Positions 36,496 through 49,976 of a DNA stretch of 64,000 bases are shown one piece after another; position 1 is the stretch's first letter, and each line of letters opens with the position of its first letter. A program made the translations under genes and the position numbers. A model generated the notes under the pieces. The model worked only from the letters and a program-made list of their open reading frames with translations. It had not been told where the DNA came from and searched no databases. The DNA comes from Hydractinia symbiolongicarpus (lineage: Eukaryota; Cnidaria; Hydrozoa; Anthoathecata; Hydractiniidae), in NCBI RefSeq assembly GCF_029227915.1, contig NC_079878.1:31647501-31711500 (forward strand), in the 5' to 3' direction.

Positions 36496-37615
36496 CCGCG
36501 TCTCATCAAAAATGAAAACATTTTTGAAAACTACAAGTCTCATGCGTTTTAGTGGTGAAAAAATAATTTAAAAAATCGTTCGGGAAATGAGTTTACTCCC
36601 TGGGTACTTTCTTTGTATACTTTTGACTATACGGGCCGAGTCCGGGATTTACGGGAAGTCGCGGGTTTTTGTTTGCCGGCGATTAAACTTCTTTTATTTA
36701 GCGTCTCATCAAAAATGAAAACATTTTTGAAAACTACAAGTCTCAAGCGTTTTAGTGGTGAAAAGTTAATTGAAAAAATCGTTTTGGAAATGAGTTTTCT
36801 CAAAGGGTACTTTCTTTGTATACATTTGACTATACGGGCCAAGCCCGGGATTTACGGGAAATCGCGGGTTTTCGTTTGCCGGCGATTAAACCACTTTCAT
36901 TAAGCGTCTCATCAAAAAAGAAAACATTTCTGAAATCTACAAGTCTCATGCGTTTTAGTGGTGAAAAAATAATTTAAAAATTCGTTCGGGAAATGAGTTT
37001 ACTCACTGGGTACTTTCCTTGTATACTTTTGACTATACGGGCCGAGTCCGGGATTTACGGGAAATCGCGGGTTTTCGTTTGCCGGCGATTAAACTTCTTT
37101 TATTCAGCGTCTTATCAAAAATGAAAACATTTTTAAAAACTACAAGTCTCATGGGCTTTAGTGGTGAAATAATAATTTAAAAAATCGTTTGGGAAATGAG
37201 TTTACTCCCTGGGTACTTTCTTTGTATACTTTTGACTATACGGGCCGAGTCCGGGATTTACGGGAAATCGCAGGTTTTCATTTGCCGGCGATTAAACTAC
37301 TTTTATTCAGCGTCTCATCAAAAATGAAAACATTTTTGAAAACTACAAGTCTCATGCGTTTTAGTGGTGAAAAAATAATTTAAAAATTCGTTAGGGAAAT
37401 GAGTTTACTCACTGGGTACTTTCCTTGTATACTTTTGACTATACGGGCCGAGACCGGGATTTACGGGAAATTGCGGGTTTTCGTTTGCCGGCCATTAAAC
37501 TTCTTTTATTCAGCGTCTCATCAAAAATGAAAACATTTTTAAAAACTACAAGTCTCATGGGCTTTAGTGGTGAAATAATAATTTAAAAAATCGTTTGGGA
37601 AATGAGTTTACTCCC
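36496..37615 (+). repeat. Return of the b-to-g part of the 11-mer HOR
   Basis: From TTCCGCGTCTC the order b (GGGAAGTCGCGGG), c (CAAGCG, AAAGTTAATTG, TTTTCTCAAAGGG), d, e (CATGGGC), f (CGTTAGGG, GCCGGCCATTAAAC near 37487) and g (TACTTTTTTG near 37620) matches 19444-21675. It continues as h-k inside the next duplication. Small differences, such as ATTTAGCGTC for ATTTCGCGTC and GTATAC for GTGTAC in e, show a diverged copy. Confidence 0.8.
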
Positions 37616-40600
37616 TGGGTACTTTTTTGTATACTTTTGACTATACGGGCCGAGTACGGGATTTACGAGAAATCGCAGGTTTTCGTTTGCCGGCGATTAA
37701 ACTTCTTTTATTCAGCGTCTCATCAAAAATGAAAACATTTTTGAAAACTACAAGTCTCATGCGTTTTAGTGGTGAAAAAATAATTTAAAAAATCGTTCGA
37801 GAAATGAGTTTACACCCTGGGTACTTTCTTTGTATACTATTGACTATACGGGCCGAGTCCGGGATTTACGGGAAATCGCAGGTTTTTGTTTGCCGGCGAT
37901 TAAACTTCTTTTATTCAGCGTCTCATCAAAAATGAAAACATTTTTAAAAACTACAAGTCTCATACGTTTTAGTGGTGAAAAAATAATTTAAAAATTCGTT
38001 CGGGAAATGAGTTTACTCACTGGGTACTTTCCTTGTATACTTTTAACTATACGGGCCGAGTCCGGGATTTACGGGAAATCGCGGGTTTTCGTTTGCCGGC
38101 GATTAACCTTCTTTTATTCAGCGTCTCATCAAAAATGAAAACATTTTTAAAAACTACAAGTCTCATGCGTTTATGTTGTGAAATAATAATTTAAAAAATC
38201 GTTTGGGAAATGAGTTTACTCCCTGGGTACTTTCTTTGTATACTTTTGACTATACGGGCCGAGTCCAGGATTTACGGGAAATCGCAGGTTTTCGTTTGCC
38301 GGCGATTAAACTTCTTTTATTCAGCGTCTCATCAAAAATGAAAACATTTTTAAAAACTACAAGTCTCATGCGTTTTAGTGGTGAAAAAGTAATTTAAAAA
38401 ATCGTTCGGGAAATGAGTTTACACCCTGGGTACTTCCTTTGTATACTTTTGACTATACGGGCCAAGCCCGGGATTTACGGGAAATCGCGGGTTTTTGTTT
38501 GCCGGCGATTAAACTTCTTTTATTCAGCCTCTCATCAAAAATGAAAACATTTTTGAAAACTACAAGTCTCATGCGTTTTATTGGTGAAAAAATAATTTAA
38601 AAAATCGTTCGGGAAATGAGTTTACTCCCTGGGTACTTTCTTTGTATACTTTTGACTATACGGGCCAAGCCGGGATTTACGGGAAATCGCGGGTTTTCGT
38701 TTGCCGGCGATTAAACTTCTTTTATTCAGCGTCTCATCAAAAATGAAAACATTTTTAAAAACTACAAGTCTTATGCGTTTTAGTGGTTAAAAAATAATTT
38801 AAAAAATCGTTCTGGAAATGAGTTTACTCACAGGGTACTTTCTTTGTATACATTCGACTATACGGGCCAAGCCCGGGATTTACGGGAAATCGCGGGTTTT
38901 CGTTTTCCGGCGATTAAACCTCTTTCATTAAGCGTCTCATCAAAAATGAAAACATTTTTGAAAACTACAAGTCTCATGCGTTTTAGTGGTGAAAAAATAA
39001 TTTAAAAAATCGTTCGGGAAATGAGTTTACACCCTGGGTACTCTCTTTGTATATTTTTGACTATACGGGCCGAGTCCGGGATTTACGGGAAATCGCAGGT
39101 TTTCGTTTGACGGCGATTAAACTTTTTTTATTCAGCGTCTCATCAAAAATGAAAACATTTTTAAAAACTACAAGTCTTATGCGTTTTAGTGGTTAAAAAA
39201 TAATTTAAAAAATCGTTCTGGAAATGAGTTTACTCACAGGGTGCTTTCTTTATATACATTCGACTATACGGGCCAAGCCCGGGATTTACGGGAAATCGCG
39301 GGTTTTCGTTTTCCGGCGATTAAACCTCTTTCATTAAGCGTCTCATCAAAAAAGAAAACATTTTTGAAAACTACAAGTCTCATGCGTTTTAGTGGTGAAA
39401 AAATAATTTAAAAAATCGTTCGGGAAATGAGTTTACACCCTGGGTACTCTCTTTGTATACTTTTGACTATACGGGCCGAGTCCGGGATTTACGGGAAATC
39501 GCAGGTTTTCGTTTTCCGGCGATTAAACTTCTTTTATTCAGCGTCTCATCAAAAATGAAAACATTTTTGAAAACTACAAGTCTCATGCGTTTTAGTGGTG
39601 AAAAAATAATTTAAAAAATCGTTCGGGAAATGAGTTTACACCCTGGGTACTCTCTTTGTATACTTTTGACTATACTGGCCGAGTCCGGGATTTACGGGAA
39701 ATCGCAGGTTTTCGTTTGCCGGCGATTAAACTTCTTTTATTCAGCGTCTCATCAAAAATGAAAACATTTTTGAAAACTACAAGTCTCATGCGTTTTAGTG
39801 GTGAAAAAATAATTTAAAAATTCGTTAGGGAAATGAGTTTACTCACTGGGTACTTTCCTTGTATACTTTTGACTATACCGGCCGAGTACGGGATTTACGG
39901 GAAATCGCAGGTTTTCGTTTGCCGGCGATTAAACTTCTTTTATTCAGCGTCTCATCAAAAATGAAAACATTTTTGAAAACTACAAGTCTCATGCGTTTTA
40001 GTGGTGAGAAAAAAATTTAAAAAATCGTTCGGGAAATGAGTTTACTTCCTGGGTACTCTCTTTGTATACTTTTGACTATACGGGCCGAGTCCGGGATTTA
40101 CGGGAAATCGCAGGTTTTCGTTTTCCGGCGATTAAACTTCTTTTATTCAGCGTCTCATCAAAAATGAAAACATTTTTGAAAACTACAAGTCTCATGCGTT
40201 TTAGTGGTGAAAAAATAATTTAAAAAATCGTTCGGGAAATGAGTTTACACCCTGGGTACTCTCTTTGTATACTTTTGACTATACTGGCCGAGTCCGGGAT
40301 TTACGGGAAATCGCAGGTTTTCGTTTGCCGGCGATTAAACTTCTTTTATTCAGCGTCTCATCAAAAATGAAAACATTTTTGAAAACTACAAGTCTCATGC
40401 GTTTTAGTGGTGAAAAAATAATTTAAAAATTCGTTAGGGAAATGAGTTTACTCACTGGGTACTTTCCTTGTATACTTTTGACTATACCGGCCGAGTACGG
40501 GATTTACGGGAAATCGCAGGTTTTCGTTTGCCGGCGATTAAACTTCTTTTATTCAGCGTCTCATCAAAAATGAAAACATTTTTGAAAACTACAAGTCTCA

Positions 40601-41876
40601 TGCGTTTTAGTGGTGAGAAAAAAATTTAAAAAATCGTTCGGGAAATGAGTTTACTTCCTGGGTACTTTCCTTGTATACTTTTAACTATACCGGCCGAGTC
40701 CGGAATTTACGGGAAATCGCGGGTTTTCGTTTGCCGGCGATTAACCTTCTTTTATTCAGCGTCTCATCAAAAATGAAAACATTTTTAAAAACTACAAGTC
40801 TCATGGGCTTTAGTGGTGAAATAATAATTTAAAAAATCGTTTGGGAAATGAGTTTACACCCTGGGTACTCTCTTTGTATACTTTTGACTATACGGGCCGA
40901 GTCCGGGATTTACGGGAAATCGCAGGTTTTCGTTTTCCGGCGATTAAACTTCTTTTATTCAGCGTCTCATCAAAAATGAAAACATTTTTGAAAACTACAA
41001 GTCTCATGCGTTTTAGTGGTGAAAAAATAATTTAAAAAATCGTTCGGGAAATGAGTTTACACCCTGGGTACTCTCTTTGTATACTTTTGACTATACGGGC
41101 CGAGTCCGGGATTTACGGGAAATCGCAGGTTTTCGTTTGCCGGCGATTAAACTTCTTTTATTCAGCGTCTCATCAAAAATGAAAACATTTTTGAAAACTA
41201 CAAGTCTCATGCGTTTTAGTGGTGAAAAAATAATTTAAAAATTCGTTAGGGAAATGAGTTTACTCACTGGGTACTTTCCTTGTATACTTTTGACTATACC
41301 GGCCGAGTACGGGATTTACGGGAAATCGCAGGTTTTCGTTTGCCGGCGATTAAACTTCTTTTATTCAGCGTCTCATCAAAAATGAAAACATTTTTGAAAA
41401 CTACAAGTCTCATGCGTTTTAGTGGTGAGAAAAAAATTTAAAAAATCGTTCGGGAAATGAGTTTACTTCCTGGGTACTTTCCTTGTATACTTTTAACTAT
41501 ACCGGCCGAGTCCGGAATTTACGGGAAATCGCGGGTTTTCGTTTGCCGGCGATTAACCTTCTTTTATTCAGCGTCTCATCAAAAATGAAAACATTTTTAA
41601 AAACTACAAGTCTCATGGGCTTTAGTGGTGAAATAATAATTTAAAAAATCGTTTGGGAAATGAGTTTACTCCCTGGGTACATTCTTTGTATACTTTTGAC
41701 TATACGGTCCGAGTCCAGGATTTACGGGAAATCGCAGGTTTTCGTTTTCCGGCGATTAAACTTCTTTTATTCAGCGTCTCATCAAAAATGAAAACATTTT
41801 TGAAAACTACAAGTCTCATGCGTTTTAGTGGTGAAAAAATAATTTAAAAAATCGTTCGGGAAATGAGTTTACACCC
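37616..41876 (+). repeat. 21-monomer segmental duplication, copy 1 (4261 bp)
   Basis: Every diagnostic variant I compared recurs 4261 bp later: TTTACGAGAAATCG near 37665 and 41926, GTATATTTTTGAC near 39050 and 43311, TTTGACGGCG near 39106 and 43367, AGGGTGCTTTC near 39238 and 43499, AAAAAAGAAAAC near 39350 and 43611, ACTATACTGGCC near 39672 and 43933. Contents in order are h-k of the 11-mer HOR, M2, M3, M4, further M3/M4 types, a duplicated trimer (39441-40658), then e- and j-like monomers. Near-absence of differences suggests a recent event or strong conversion. Confidence 0.9.
39441..40658 (+). repeat. Nested trimer duplication inside 21-mer copy 1 (2 x 609 bp)
   Basis: TGGGTACTCT at 39441 recurs at 40050. 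Each trimer has an M4-like monomer, one with ACTATACTGGCC and CGTTAGGG, and one with ACTATACCGGCCGAGTACGGG and GGTGAGAAAAAAATTT. The join is a hybrid whose TTTACTTCC start is followed by TACTCTC, a combination not seen in the parents. The second copy ends at TACTTCCTGGG followed by TACTTTCC. Confidence 0.87.
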
Positions 41877-44800
41877 TGGGTACTTTTTTGTATACTTTTG
41901 ACTATACGGGCCGAGTACGGGATTTACGAGAAATCGCAGGTTTTCGTTTGCCGGCGATTAAACTTCTTTTATTCAGCGTCTCATCAAAAATGAAAACATT
42001 TTTGAAAACTACAAGTCTCATGCGTTTTAGTGGTGAAAAAATAATTTAAAAAATCGTTCGAGAAATGAGTTTACACCCTGGGTACTTTCTTTGTATACTA
42101 TTGACTATACGGGCCGAGTCCGGGATTTACGGGAAATCGCAGGTTTTTGTTTGCCGGCGATTAAACTTCTTTTATTCAGCGTCTCATCAAAAATGAAAAC
42201 ATTTTTAAAAACTACAAGTCTCATACGTTTTAGTGGTGAAAAAATAATTTAAAAATTCGTTCGGGAAATGAGTTTACTCACTGGGTACTTTCCTTGTATA
42301 CTTTTAACTATACGGGCCGAGTCCGGGATTTACGGGAAATCGCGGGTTTTCGTTTGCCGGCGATTAACCTTCTTTTATTCAGCGTCTCATCAAAAATGAA
42401 AACATTTTTAAAAACTACAAGTCTCATGCGTTTATGTTGTGAAATAATAATTTAAAAAATCGTTTGGGAAATGAGTTTACTCCCTGGGTACTTTCTTTGT
42501 ATACTTTTGACTATACGGGCCGAGTCCAGGATTTACGGGAAATCGCAGGTTTTCGTTTGCCGGCGATTAAACTTCTTTTATTCAGCGTCTCATCAAAAAT
42601 GAAAACATTTTTAAAAACTACAAGTCTCATGCGTTTTAGTGGTGAAAAAGTAATTTAAAAAATCGTTCGGGAAATGAGTTTACACCCTGGGTACTTCCTT
42701 TGTATACTTTTGACTATACGGGCCAAGCCCGGGATTTACGGGAAATCGCGGGTTTTTGTTTGCCGGCGATTAAACTTCTTTTATTCAGCCTCTCATCAAA
42801 AATGAAAACATTTTTGAAAACTACAAGTCTCATGCGTTTTATTGGTGAAAAAATAATTTAAAAAATCGTTCGGGAAATGAGTTTACTCCCTGGGTACTTT
42901 CTTTGTATACTTTTGACTATACGGGCCAAGCCGGGATTTACGGGAAATCGCGGGTTTTCGTTTGCCGGCGATTAAACTTCTTTTATTCAGCGTCTCATCA
43001 AAAATGAAAACATTTTTAAAAACTACAAGTCTTATGCGTTTTAGTGGTTAAAAAATAATTTAAAAAATCGTTCTGGAAATGAGTTTACTCACAGGGTACT
43101 TTCTTTGTATACATTCGACTATACGGGCCAAGCCCGGGATTTACGGGAAATCGCGGGTTTTCGTTTTCCGGCGATTAAACCTCTTTCATTAAGCGTCTCA
43201 TCAAAAATGAAAACATTTTTGAAAACTACAAGTCTCATGCGTTTTAGTGGTGAAAAAATAATTTAAAAAATCGTTCGGGAAATGAGTTTACACCCTGGGT
43301 ACTCTCTTTGTATATTTTTGACTATACGGGCCGAGTCCGGGATTTACGGGAAATCGCAGGTTTTCGTTTGACGGCGATTAAACTTTTTTTATTCAGCGTC
43401 TCATCAAAAATGAAAACATTTTTAAAAACTACAAGTCTTATGCGTTTTAGTGGTTAAAAAATAATTTAAAAAATCGTTCTGGAAATGAGTTTACTCACAG
43501 GGTGCTTTCTTTATATACATTCGACTATACGGGCCAAGCCCGGGATTTACGGGAAATCGCGGGTTTTCGTTTTCCGGCGATTAAACCTCTTTCATTAAGC
43601 GTCTCATCAAAAAAGAAAACATTTTTGAAAACTACAAGTCTCATGCGTTTTAGTGGTGAAAAAATAATTTAAAAAATCGTTCGGGAAATGAGTTTACACC
43701 CTGGGTACTCTCTTTGTATACTTTTGACTATACGGGCCGAGTCCGGGATTTACGGGAAATCGCAGGTTTTCGTTTTCCGGCGATTAAACTTCTTTTATTC
43801 AGCGTCTCATCAAAAATGAAAACATTTTTGAAAACTACAAGTCTCATGCGTTTTAGTGGTGAAAAAATAATTTAAAAAATCGTTCGGGAAATGAGTTTAC
43901 ACCCTGGGTACTCTCTTTGTATACTTTTGACTATACTGGCCGAGTCCGGGATTTACGGGAAATCGCAGGTTTTCGTTTGCCGGCGATTAAACTTCTTTTA
44001 TTCAGCGTCTCATCAAAAATGAAAACATTTTTGAAAACTACAAGTCTCATGCGTTTTAGTGGTGAAAAAATAATTTAAAAATTCGTTAGGGAAATGAGTT
44101 TACTCACTGGGTACTTTCCTTGTATACTTTTGACTATACCGGCCGAGTACGGGATTTACGGGAAATCGCAGGTTTTCGTTTGCCGGCGATTAAACTTCTT
44201 TTATTCAGCGTCTCATCAAAAATGAAAACATTTTTGAAAACTACAAGTCTCATGCGTTTTAGTGGTGAGAAAAAAATTTAAAAAATCGTTCGGGAAATGA
44301 GTTTACTTCCTGGGTACTCTCTTTGTATACTTTTGACTATACGGGCCGAGTCCGGGATTTACGGGAAATCGCAGGTTTTCGTTTTCCGGCGATTAAACTT
44401 CTTTTATTCAGCGTCTCATCAAAAATGAAAACATTTTTGAAAACTACAAGTCTCATGCGTTTTAGTGGTGAAAAAATAATTTAAAAAATCGTTCGGGAAA
44501 TGAGTTTACACCCTGGGTACTCTCTTTGTATACTTTTGACTATACTGGCCGAGTCCGGGATTTACGGGAAATCGCAGGTTTTCGTTTGCCGGCGATTAAA
44601 CTTCTTTTATTCAGCGTCTCATCAAAAATGAAAACATTTTTGAAAACTACAAGTCTCATGCGTTTTAGTGGTGAAAAAATAATTTAAAAATTCGTTAGGG
44701 AAATGAGTTTACTCACTGGGTACTTTCCTTGTATACTTTTGACTATACCGGCCGAGTACGGGATTTACGGGAAATCGCAGGTTTTCGTTTGCCGGCGATT

Positions 44801-46137
44801 AAACTTCTTTTATTCAGCGTCTCATCAAAAATGAAAACATTTTTGAAAACTACAAGTCTCATGCGTTTTAGTGGTGAGAAAAAAATTTAAAAAATCGTTC
44901 GGGAAATGAGTTTACTTCCTGGGTACTTTCCTTGTATACTTTTAACTATACCGGCCGAGTCCGGAATTTACGGGAAATCGCGGGTTTTCGTTTGCCGGCG
45001 ATTAACCTTCTTTTATTCAGCGTCTCATCAAAAATGAAAACATTTTTAAAAACTACAAGTCTCATGGGCTTTAGTGGTGAAATAATAATTTAAAAAATCG
45101 TTTGGGAAATGAGTTTACACCCTGGGTACTCTCTTTGTATACTTTTGACTATACGGGCCGAGTCCGGGATTTACGGGAAATCGCAGGTTTTCGTTTTCCG
45201 GCGATTAAACTTCTTTTATTCAGCGTCTCATCAAAAATGAAAACATTTTTGAAAACTACAAGTCTCATGCGTTTTAGTGGTGAAAAAATAATTTAAAAAA
45301 TCGTTCGGGAAATGAGTTTACACCCTGGGTACTCTCTTTGTATACTTTTGACTATACGGGCCGAGTCCGGGATTTACGGGAAATCGCAGGTTTTCGTTTG
45401 CCGGCGATTAAACTTCTTTTATTCAGCGTCTCATCAAAAATGAAAACATTTTTGAAAACTACAAGTCTCATGCGTTTTAGTGGTGAAAAAATAATTTAAA
45501 AATTCGTTAGGGAAATGAGTTTACTCACTGGGTACTTTCCTTGTATACTTTTGACTATACCGGCCGAGTACGGGATTTACGGGAAATCGCAGGTTTTCGT
45601 TTGCCGGCGATTAAACTTCTTTTATTCAGCGTCTCATCAAAAATGAAAACATTTTTGAAAACTACAAGTCTCATGCGTTTTAGTGGTGAGAAAAAAATTT
45701 AAAAAATCGTTCGGGAAATGAGTTTACTTCCTGGGTACTTTCCTTGTATACTTTTAACTATACCGGCCGAGTCCGGAATTTACGGGAAATCGCGGGTTTT
45801 CGTTTGCCGGCGATTAACCTTCTTTTATTCAGCGTCTCATCAAAAATGAAAACATTTTTAAAAACTACAAGTCTCATGGGCTTTAGTGGTGAAATAATAA
45901 TTTAAAAAATCGTTTGGGAAATGAGTTTACTCCCTGGGTACATTCTTTGTATACTTTTGACTATACGGTCCGAGTCCAGGATTTACGGGAAATCGCAGGT
46001 TTTCGTTTTCCGGCGATTAAACTTCTTTTATTCAGCGTCTCATCAAAAATGAAAACATTTTTGAAAACTACAAGTCTCATGCGTTTTAGTGGTGAAAAAA
46101 TAATTTAAAAAATCGTTCGGGAAATGAGTTTACACCC
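41877..46137 (+). repeat. 21-monomer segmental duplication, copy 2 (4261 bp)
   Basis: Second copy of 37616-41876, including the nested trimer duplication. The join near 41877 is a hybrid: GAGTTTACACCC from the end of the unit runs into TACTTTTTTGTATAC from its start, whereas copy 1 begins GAGTTTACTCCC. The copy ends near 46137, where TACTTTCTTTGTATAC follows. Confidence 0.9.
43702..44919 (+). repeat. Nested trimer duplication inside 21-mer copy 2 (2 x 609 bp)
   Basis: It is in the same position relative to the 21-mer as 39441-40658, with the same hybrid join (TTTACTTCC then TACTCTC, near 44305-44320). Its presence in both copies means the trimer duplication preceded the 21-mer duplication. 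Confidence 0.87.
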
Positions 46138-46859
46138 TGGGTACTTTCTTTGTATACTTTTGACTATACGGGCCGAGTCCGGGATTTACGGGAAATCGCA
46201 GGTTTTTGTTTGCCGGCGATTAAACTTCTTTTATTTAGCGTCTCATCAAAAATGAAAACATTTTTGAAAACTACAAGTCTCAAGCGTTTTAGTGGTGAAA
46301 AGTTAATTGAAAAAATCGTTTTGGAAATGAGTTTTCTCAAAGGGTACTTTCTTTGTATATATTTGACTATACGGGCCAAGCCCGGGATTTACGGGAAATC
46401 GCGGGTTTTCGTTTGCCGGCGATTAAACCACTTTCATTAAGCGTCTCATCAAAAATGAAAACATTTCTGAAATCTACAAGTCTCATGCGTTTTAGTGGTG
46501 AAAAAATAATTTAAAAATTCGTTCGGGAAATGAGTTTACTCACTGGGTACTTTCCTTGTATACTTTTGACTATACGGGCCGAGTCCGGGATTTACGGGAA
46601 ATCGCGGGTTTTCGTTTGCCGGCGATTAAACTTCTTTTATTCAGCGTCTTATCAAAAATGAAAACATTTTTAAAAACTACAAGTCTCATGGGCTTTAGTG
46701 GTGAAAGAATAATTTAAAAAATCGTTTGGGAAATGAGTTTACTCCCTGGGTACTTTCTTTGTATACTTTTGACTATACGGGCCGAGTCCGGGATTTACGG
46801 GAAATCGCAGGTTTTCATTTGCCGGCGATTAAACTACTTTTATTCAGCGTCTCATCAAA
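46138..46859 (+). repeat. Second return of c-to-e HOR monomers
   Basis: After the 21-mer the array runs through c (CAAGCG, AAAGTTAATTG, TTTTCTCAAAGGG near 46332), d (TTCTGAAATCTAC, TCTTATC end) and e (CATGGGC near 46687, TTTTCATTTGCC near 46811). The c monomer has a private GTATATATTTGAC (near 46363). These copies resemble 36700-37300 more than the 19-26 kb HOR, for example in ATTTAGCGTC. Confidence 0.78.
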
Positions 46860-48149
46860 AATGAAAACATTTTTAAAAACTACAAGTCTCATGCGTTTTA
46901 GTGGTGAAAAAGTAATTTAAAAAATCGTTCGGGAAATGAGTTTACACCCTGGGTACTTCCTTTGTATACTTTTGACTATACGGGCCAAGCCCGAAATTTA
47001 CGGGAAATCGCGGGTTTTTGTTTGCCGGCGATTAAACTTCTTTTATTCAGCCTCTCATCAAAAATGAAAACATTTTTGAAAACTACAAGTCTCATGCGTT
47101 TTATTGGTGAAAAAATAATTTAAAAAATCGTTCGGGAAATGAGTTTACTCCCTGGGTACTTTCTTTGTATACTTTTGACTATACGGGCCAAGCCGGGATT
47201 TACGGGAAATCGCGGGTTTTCGTTTGCGGCGATTAAACTTCTTTTATTCAGCGTCTCATCAAAAATGAAAACATTTTTAAAAACTACAAGTCTTATGCGT
47301 TTTAGTGGTTAAAAAATAATTTAAAAAATCGTTCTGGAAATGAGTTTACTCACAGGGTACTTTCTTTGTATACATTCGACTATACGGGCCAAGCCCGGGA
47401 TTTACGGGAAATCGCGGGTTTTCGTTTTCCGGCGATTAAACCTCTTTCATTAAGCGTCTCATCAAAAATGAAAACATTTTTGAAAACTACAAGTCTCATG
47501 CGTTTTAGTGGTGAAAAAATAATTTAAAAAATCGTTCGGGAAATGAGTTTACACCCTGGGTACTCTCTTTGTATACTTTTGACTATACGGGCCGAGTCCG
47601 GGATTTACGGGAAATCGCAGGTTTTCGTTTGACGGCGATTAAACTTCTTTTATTCAGCGTCTCATCAAAAATGAAAACATTTTTAAAAACTACAAGTCTT
47701 ATGCGTTTTAGTGGTTAAAAAATAATTTTAAAAAATCGTTCTGAAAATGAGTTTACTCACAGGGTGCTTTCTTTATATACATTCGACTATACGGGCCAAG
47801 CCCGGGATTTACGGGAAATCGCGGGTTTTCGTTTTCCGGCGATTAAACCTCTTTCATTAAGCGTCTCATCAAAAAAGAAAACATTTTTGAAAACTACAAG
47901 TCTCATGCGTTTTAGTGGTGAAAAAATAATTTAAAAAATCGTTCGGGAAATGAGTTTACACCCTGGGTACTCTCTTTGTATACTTTTGACTATACGGGCC
48001 GAGTCCGGGATTTACGGGAAATCGCAGGTTTTCGTTTTCCGGCGATTAAACTTCTTTTATTCAGCGTCTCATCAAAAATGAAATCATTTTTGAAAACTAC
48101 AAGTCTCATGCGTTTTAGTGGTGAAAAAATAATTTAAAAAATCGTTCGG
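46860..48149 (+). repeat. Third, partial copy of the 21-mer unit
   Basis: From the k monomer (AAAGTAATTT, TTTACACCC, TACTTCC) the order M2, M3, M4 (TTTGACGGCG), M3 variant (AGGGTGCTTTCTTTATATAC near 47761) and M4 variant (AAAAAAGAAAAC) follows the 21-mer at twice 4261 bp from copy 1. It lacks the GTATATTTTT change and has private changes GCCCGAAATTTACGG (near 46988), TTTGCGGCG (1 bp lost near 47226) and AATTTTAAAAAATCG (1 bp gained near 47727). It continues without the nested trimer duplication into the next unit, so it may preserve the ancestral order. Confidence 0.8.
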
Positions 48150-49976
48150 GAAATGAGTTTACACCCTGGGTACTCTCTTTGTATACTTTTGACTATACGG
48201 GCCGAGTCCGGGATTTACGGGAAATCGCAGGTTTTGGTTTGCCGGCGATTAAACTTCTTTTATTCAGCGTCTCATCAAAAATGAAAACATTTTTGAAAAC
48301 TACAAGTCTCATGCATTTTAGTGGTGAAAAAATAATTTAAAAATTCGTTAGGGAAATGAGTTTACTCACTGGGTACTTTCCTTGTATACTTTTGACTATA
48401 CCGGCCGAGTACGGGATTTACGGGAAATCGCAGGTTTTCGTTTGCCGGCGATTAAACTTCTTTTATTCAGCGTCTCATCAAAAATGAAAACATTTTTGAA
48501 AACTACAAGTCTCATGCGTTTTAGTGGTGAGAAAAAAATTTAAAAAATCGTTCGGGAAATGAGTTTACTTCCTGGGTACTTTCCTTTTTTACTTTTAACT
48601 ATACCGGCCGAGTCCGGAATTTACGGGAAATCGCGGGTTTTCGTTTGCCGGCGATTAACCTTCTTTTATTCAGCGTCTCATCAAAAATGAAAACATTTTT
48701 AAAAACTACAAGTCTCATGGGCTTTAGTGGTGAAATAATAATTTAAAAAATCGTTGGAAATGAGTTTACTCCCTGGGTACATTCTTTGTATACTTTTGAC
48801 TATACGGTCCGAGTCCAAGATTTACGGGAAATCGCAGGTTTTCGTTTACCGGCGATTAAACTTCTTTTATTCAGCGTCTCATCAAAAATGAAAACATTTT
48901 TAAAAACTACAAGTCTCATGCGTTTTAGTGGTGAAAAATAATTTAAAAAATCGTTCGGGAAATGAGTTTACTCCCTGGGTACTTTCTTTGTATACTTTTG
49001 ACTATACGGACCGAGTCCGGGATTTACTACGGCAAATCGCAGGTTTTCGTTTGCCGGCGATTAAATTGCTTTTATTCAGCGTCTCATCAAAAATGAAAAC
49101 ATTCTTGAATACTACAAGTCTCATGCGTTTTAGTGGTGAAATAATAATTTAAAAAATCGTTTGGGAAATGAGTTTACTCCCTGGGTACTTTCTTTGTATA
49201 CTTTTGACTATACGGGCCGAGTCCAGGATTTACGGGAAATCGCAGGTTTTCGTTTGCCGGCGATTAAACTTCTTTTATTCAGCGTCTCATCAAAAATGAA
49301 AACATTTTTGAAAACTACAAGTCTCATGCGTTTTAGTGGTGAAAAAGTAATTTAAAAAATCGTTCGGGAAATGAGTTTACTCCCTGGGTACTTTCTTTGT
49401 ATACTTTTGACTATACGGGCCAAGCCCGGGATTTACGAGAAATCGCGGATTTTTGTTTGCCGGCGATTAAACTTTTTTTATTCAGCGTCTCATCAAAAAT
49501 GAAAACATTTTTAAAAATTACAAGTCTTATGCGTTTTAGTGGTGAAAAAATAATTTAAAAAATCGTTCGGGAAATGAGTTTACACCCTGGGTACTCTCTT
49601 TGTATACTTTTGACTATACGGGCCGAGTCCGGGATTTACGGGAAATCGCAGGTTTTCGTTTGCCGGCGATTAAACTTCTTTTATTCAGCGTCTCATCAAA
49701 AATGAAAACATTTTTGAAAACTTCAAGTCTCATGCGTTTTAGTGGTGAAAAAATAATTTAAAAATTCGTTAGGGAAATGAGTTTACTCACTGGGTACTTT
49801 CCTTGTATACTTTTGACTATACGGGCCGAGACCGGGATTTACGGGAAATTGCGGGTTTTCGTTTGCCGGCGATTAAACTTCTTTTATTCAGCGTCTCATC
49901 AAAAATGAAAACATTTTTAAAAACTACAAGTCTCATGGGCTTTAGTGGTGAAATAATAATTTAAAAAATCGTTTGG
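48150..49976 (+). repeat. 9-monomer segmental duplication, copy 1 (1827 bp)
   Basis: GTTTTGGTTT at 48231 recurs at 50058, exactly nine monomers later. Further shared markers are CATGCATTTTAG, TTCCTTTTTTACTTTT, AATCGTTGGAAATGAG (a 4-bp deletion, near 48750 and 50577), GTCCAAGATTTACGG, TTTACTACGGCAAATCG, ATTCTTGAATAC, TTTACGAGAAATCG and AACTTCAAGTCTC. Edges are placed where TCGTTCGGG and TCGTTTGGG differ. Confidence 0.87.
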
